In this document: one piece after another, positions 15,526 to 16,006 of the stretch
Numbering within the stretch: position 1 is the stretch's first letter
Layout of the letters: each line of letters begins with the position of its first letter
Translations under genes and position numbers: made by a program
Source of the DNA: CAYWCV01 sp964629885
Lineage (GTDB): Bacteria; Bacteroidota; Rhodothermia; Balneolales; CAYWCV01
DNA length: 16,006 bases
Assembly: GCA_964629885.1 (NCBI GenBank)
Contig: CAZVRJ010000052.1
Span: forward strand, 1 to 16,006
Direction: 5' to 3'
Notes under the pieces: model-generated
The model's input: the letters and a program-made list of their open reading frames with translations, nothing else
The model's database searches: none
What the model was told of the DNA's origin: nothing

Positions 15526-16006
15526 ATGAAGCGATTATCATCGGCTGCATTGGCGTTTTGTGCCATCTTACTTCCCGTCATTTCGGCTCAAGCGCAAAAT
15601 CGTTACGACGTGTTGCGCTACGTTACAACGCAACCTGGGATAGATGCAGTGACAACAATGTATGGTGGTGCAACTACTGCGCTGCCAACGGGTCTGGGTG
15701 CCGCATCAGATAACCCAGCCATCATGGGTATGTTCAAGAGCAGCTCAATGAACGTGGGTTTCGTTAATCGCCGCATACAGGAGCAAGCATTCTTCCTGTC
15801 GAGCGATGATTACCTGAGCCAGGGAACGACCAGCCTGTCAGATGCCGGATTCATCTACAATGTTCCCACTCTTAGGGGCAGCATGGTCTTTGGCGCCACA
15901 TACAACAGGTCGGCAGATTTCCTTCGAGGATACCAGGTGTTCGGTTACAATGACGAGAGCACGGTGACCGATGGTTTTACGTCTCCATCGTCTCAATACT
16001 ACGATT
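15526..16006 (+). CDS. Secreted, probable outer-membrane beta-barrel protein, 3'-truncated by window edge
   Basis: The frame from ATG 15526 stays open to the right edge (160 codons). It starts with a clear signal peptide (MKRLSSAALAFCAILLPVIS, then AQAQN). The mature start has MYGGATTALPTGLGAASDNPA, which resembles the opening of FadL/OmpP1/TodX-like and PorV-like barrels, where a Gly/Ala-rich stretch ends in an N-P-A turn. Alternating strands follow (SMNVGFVNRRI, GSMVFGATYNRSADF). It probably sits in the outer membrane, in transport or secretion. The substrate cannot be told. The family call rests on short motifs only, since two-thirds or more of such a protein would lie outside the window. 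No T-rich terminator is seen between the lipoprotein gene and this one. Confidence 0.65.
   Translation, partial: MKRLSSAALAFCAILLPVISAQAQNRYDVLRYVTTQPGIDAVTTMYGGATTALPTGLGAASDNPAIMGMFKSSSMNVGFVNRRIQEQAFFLSSDDYLSQGTTSLSDAGFIYNVPTLRGSMVFGATYNRSADFLRGYQVFGYNDESTVTDGFTSPSSQYYD

Overview
The window looks like a chromosomal segment of a Bacteroidota/Chlorobiota-type bacterium (possibly an Ignavibacteria/Kapabacteria relative). This is inferred from three things: a short primary sigma factor with no region 1.1, a sensor kinase carrying a double 'reg_prop' beta-propeller plus a Y_Y_Y domain, and an outer-membrane beta-barrel protein of the type common in that group. I could not test the taxonomy. I see no transposase, integrase, phage gene, CRISPR array, tRNA or rRNA, and genes are closely packed, so this reads as core chromosome rather than an island.

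Layout. (1) 1-821 (+): 3' part of folE2, zinc-independent GTP cyclohydrolase I, which enters folate/pterin synthesis; its start lies left of the window. (2) 822-965: a stop-rich array of 7-bp repeats in inverted arrangement between convergent folE2 and kgd. (3) 962-4627 (-): a kgd/odhA-type fusion of a succinyltransferase (E2) catalytic domain to a 2-oxoglutarate dehydrogenase E1, a TCA-cycle enzyme best known from Actinobacteria. (4) 4628-4834: divergent promoter region. (5) 4835-9345 (+): a tight operon of an M3 oligoendopeptidase F (pepF), a GAF-domain protein with a degenerate GGDEF-like tail, and phosphopentomutase (deoB), joined by a 4-bp overlap and a 3-bp gap. (6) 9432-10313 (+): the primary sigma factor, closed by a strong intrinsic terminator. 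(7) 10404-13939 (+): a two-component pair, a 956-residue propeller sensor kinase and a NarL/FixJ response regulator 11 bp downstream. (8) 14042-15445 (+): an unusual lipoprotein, Tyr/Trp-rich then Ser/Gly/Arg-rich with tandem repeats. (9) 15526 to the right edge (+): the 5' part of a secreted, probably outer-membrane beta-barrel protein.

How they fit together. The left half is housekeeping metabolism: folate, TCA cycle, peptide breakdown and pentose phosphate recovery from nucleosides. The right half is global transcription (sigma factor), then sensing and the cell surface. The kinase has a periplasmic sensor but no built-in receiver or DNA-binding domain, so the adjacent regulator is its likely partner. 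The lipoprotein and barrel gene just downstream are candidate targets, but only their position suggests it.

The most unusual items are the inverted heptad repeat that supplies the kgd stop codon, the repeat-expanded lipoprotein, the unrecognised GAF/degenerate-GGDEF protein tied to pepF and deoB, and a perfect TATAAT five bases before the kinase ATG, which suggests a leaderless message. I did not find a convincing wholly new multi-gene system.
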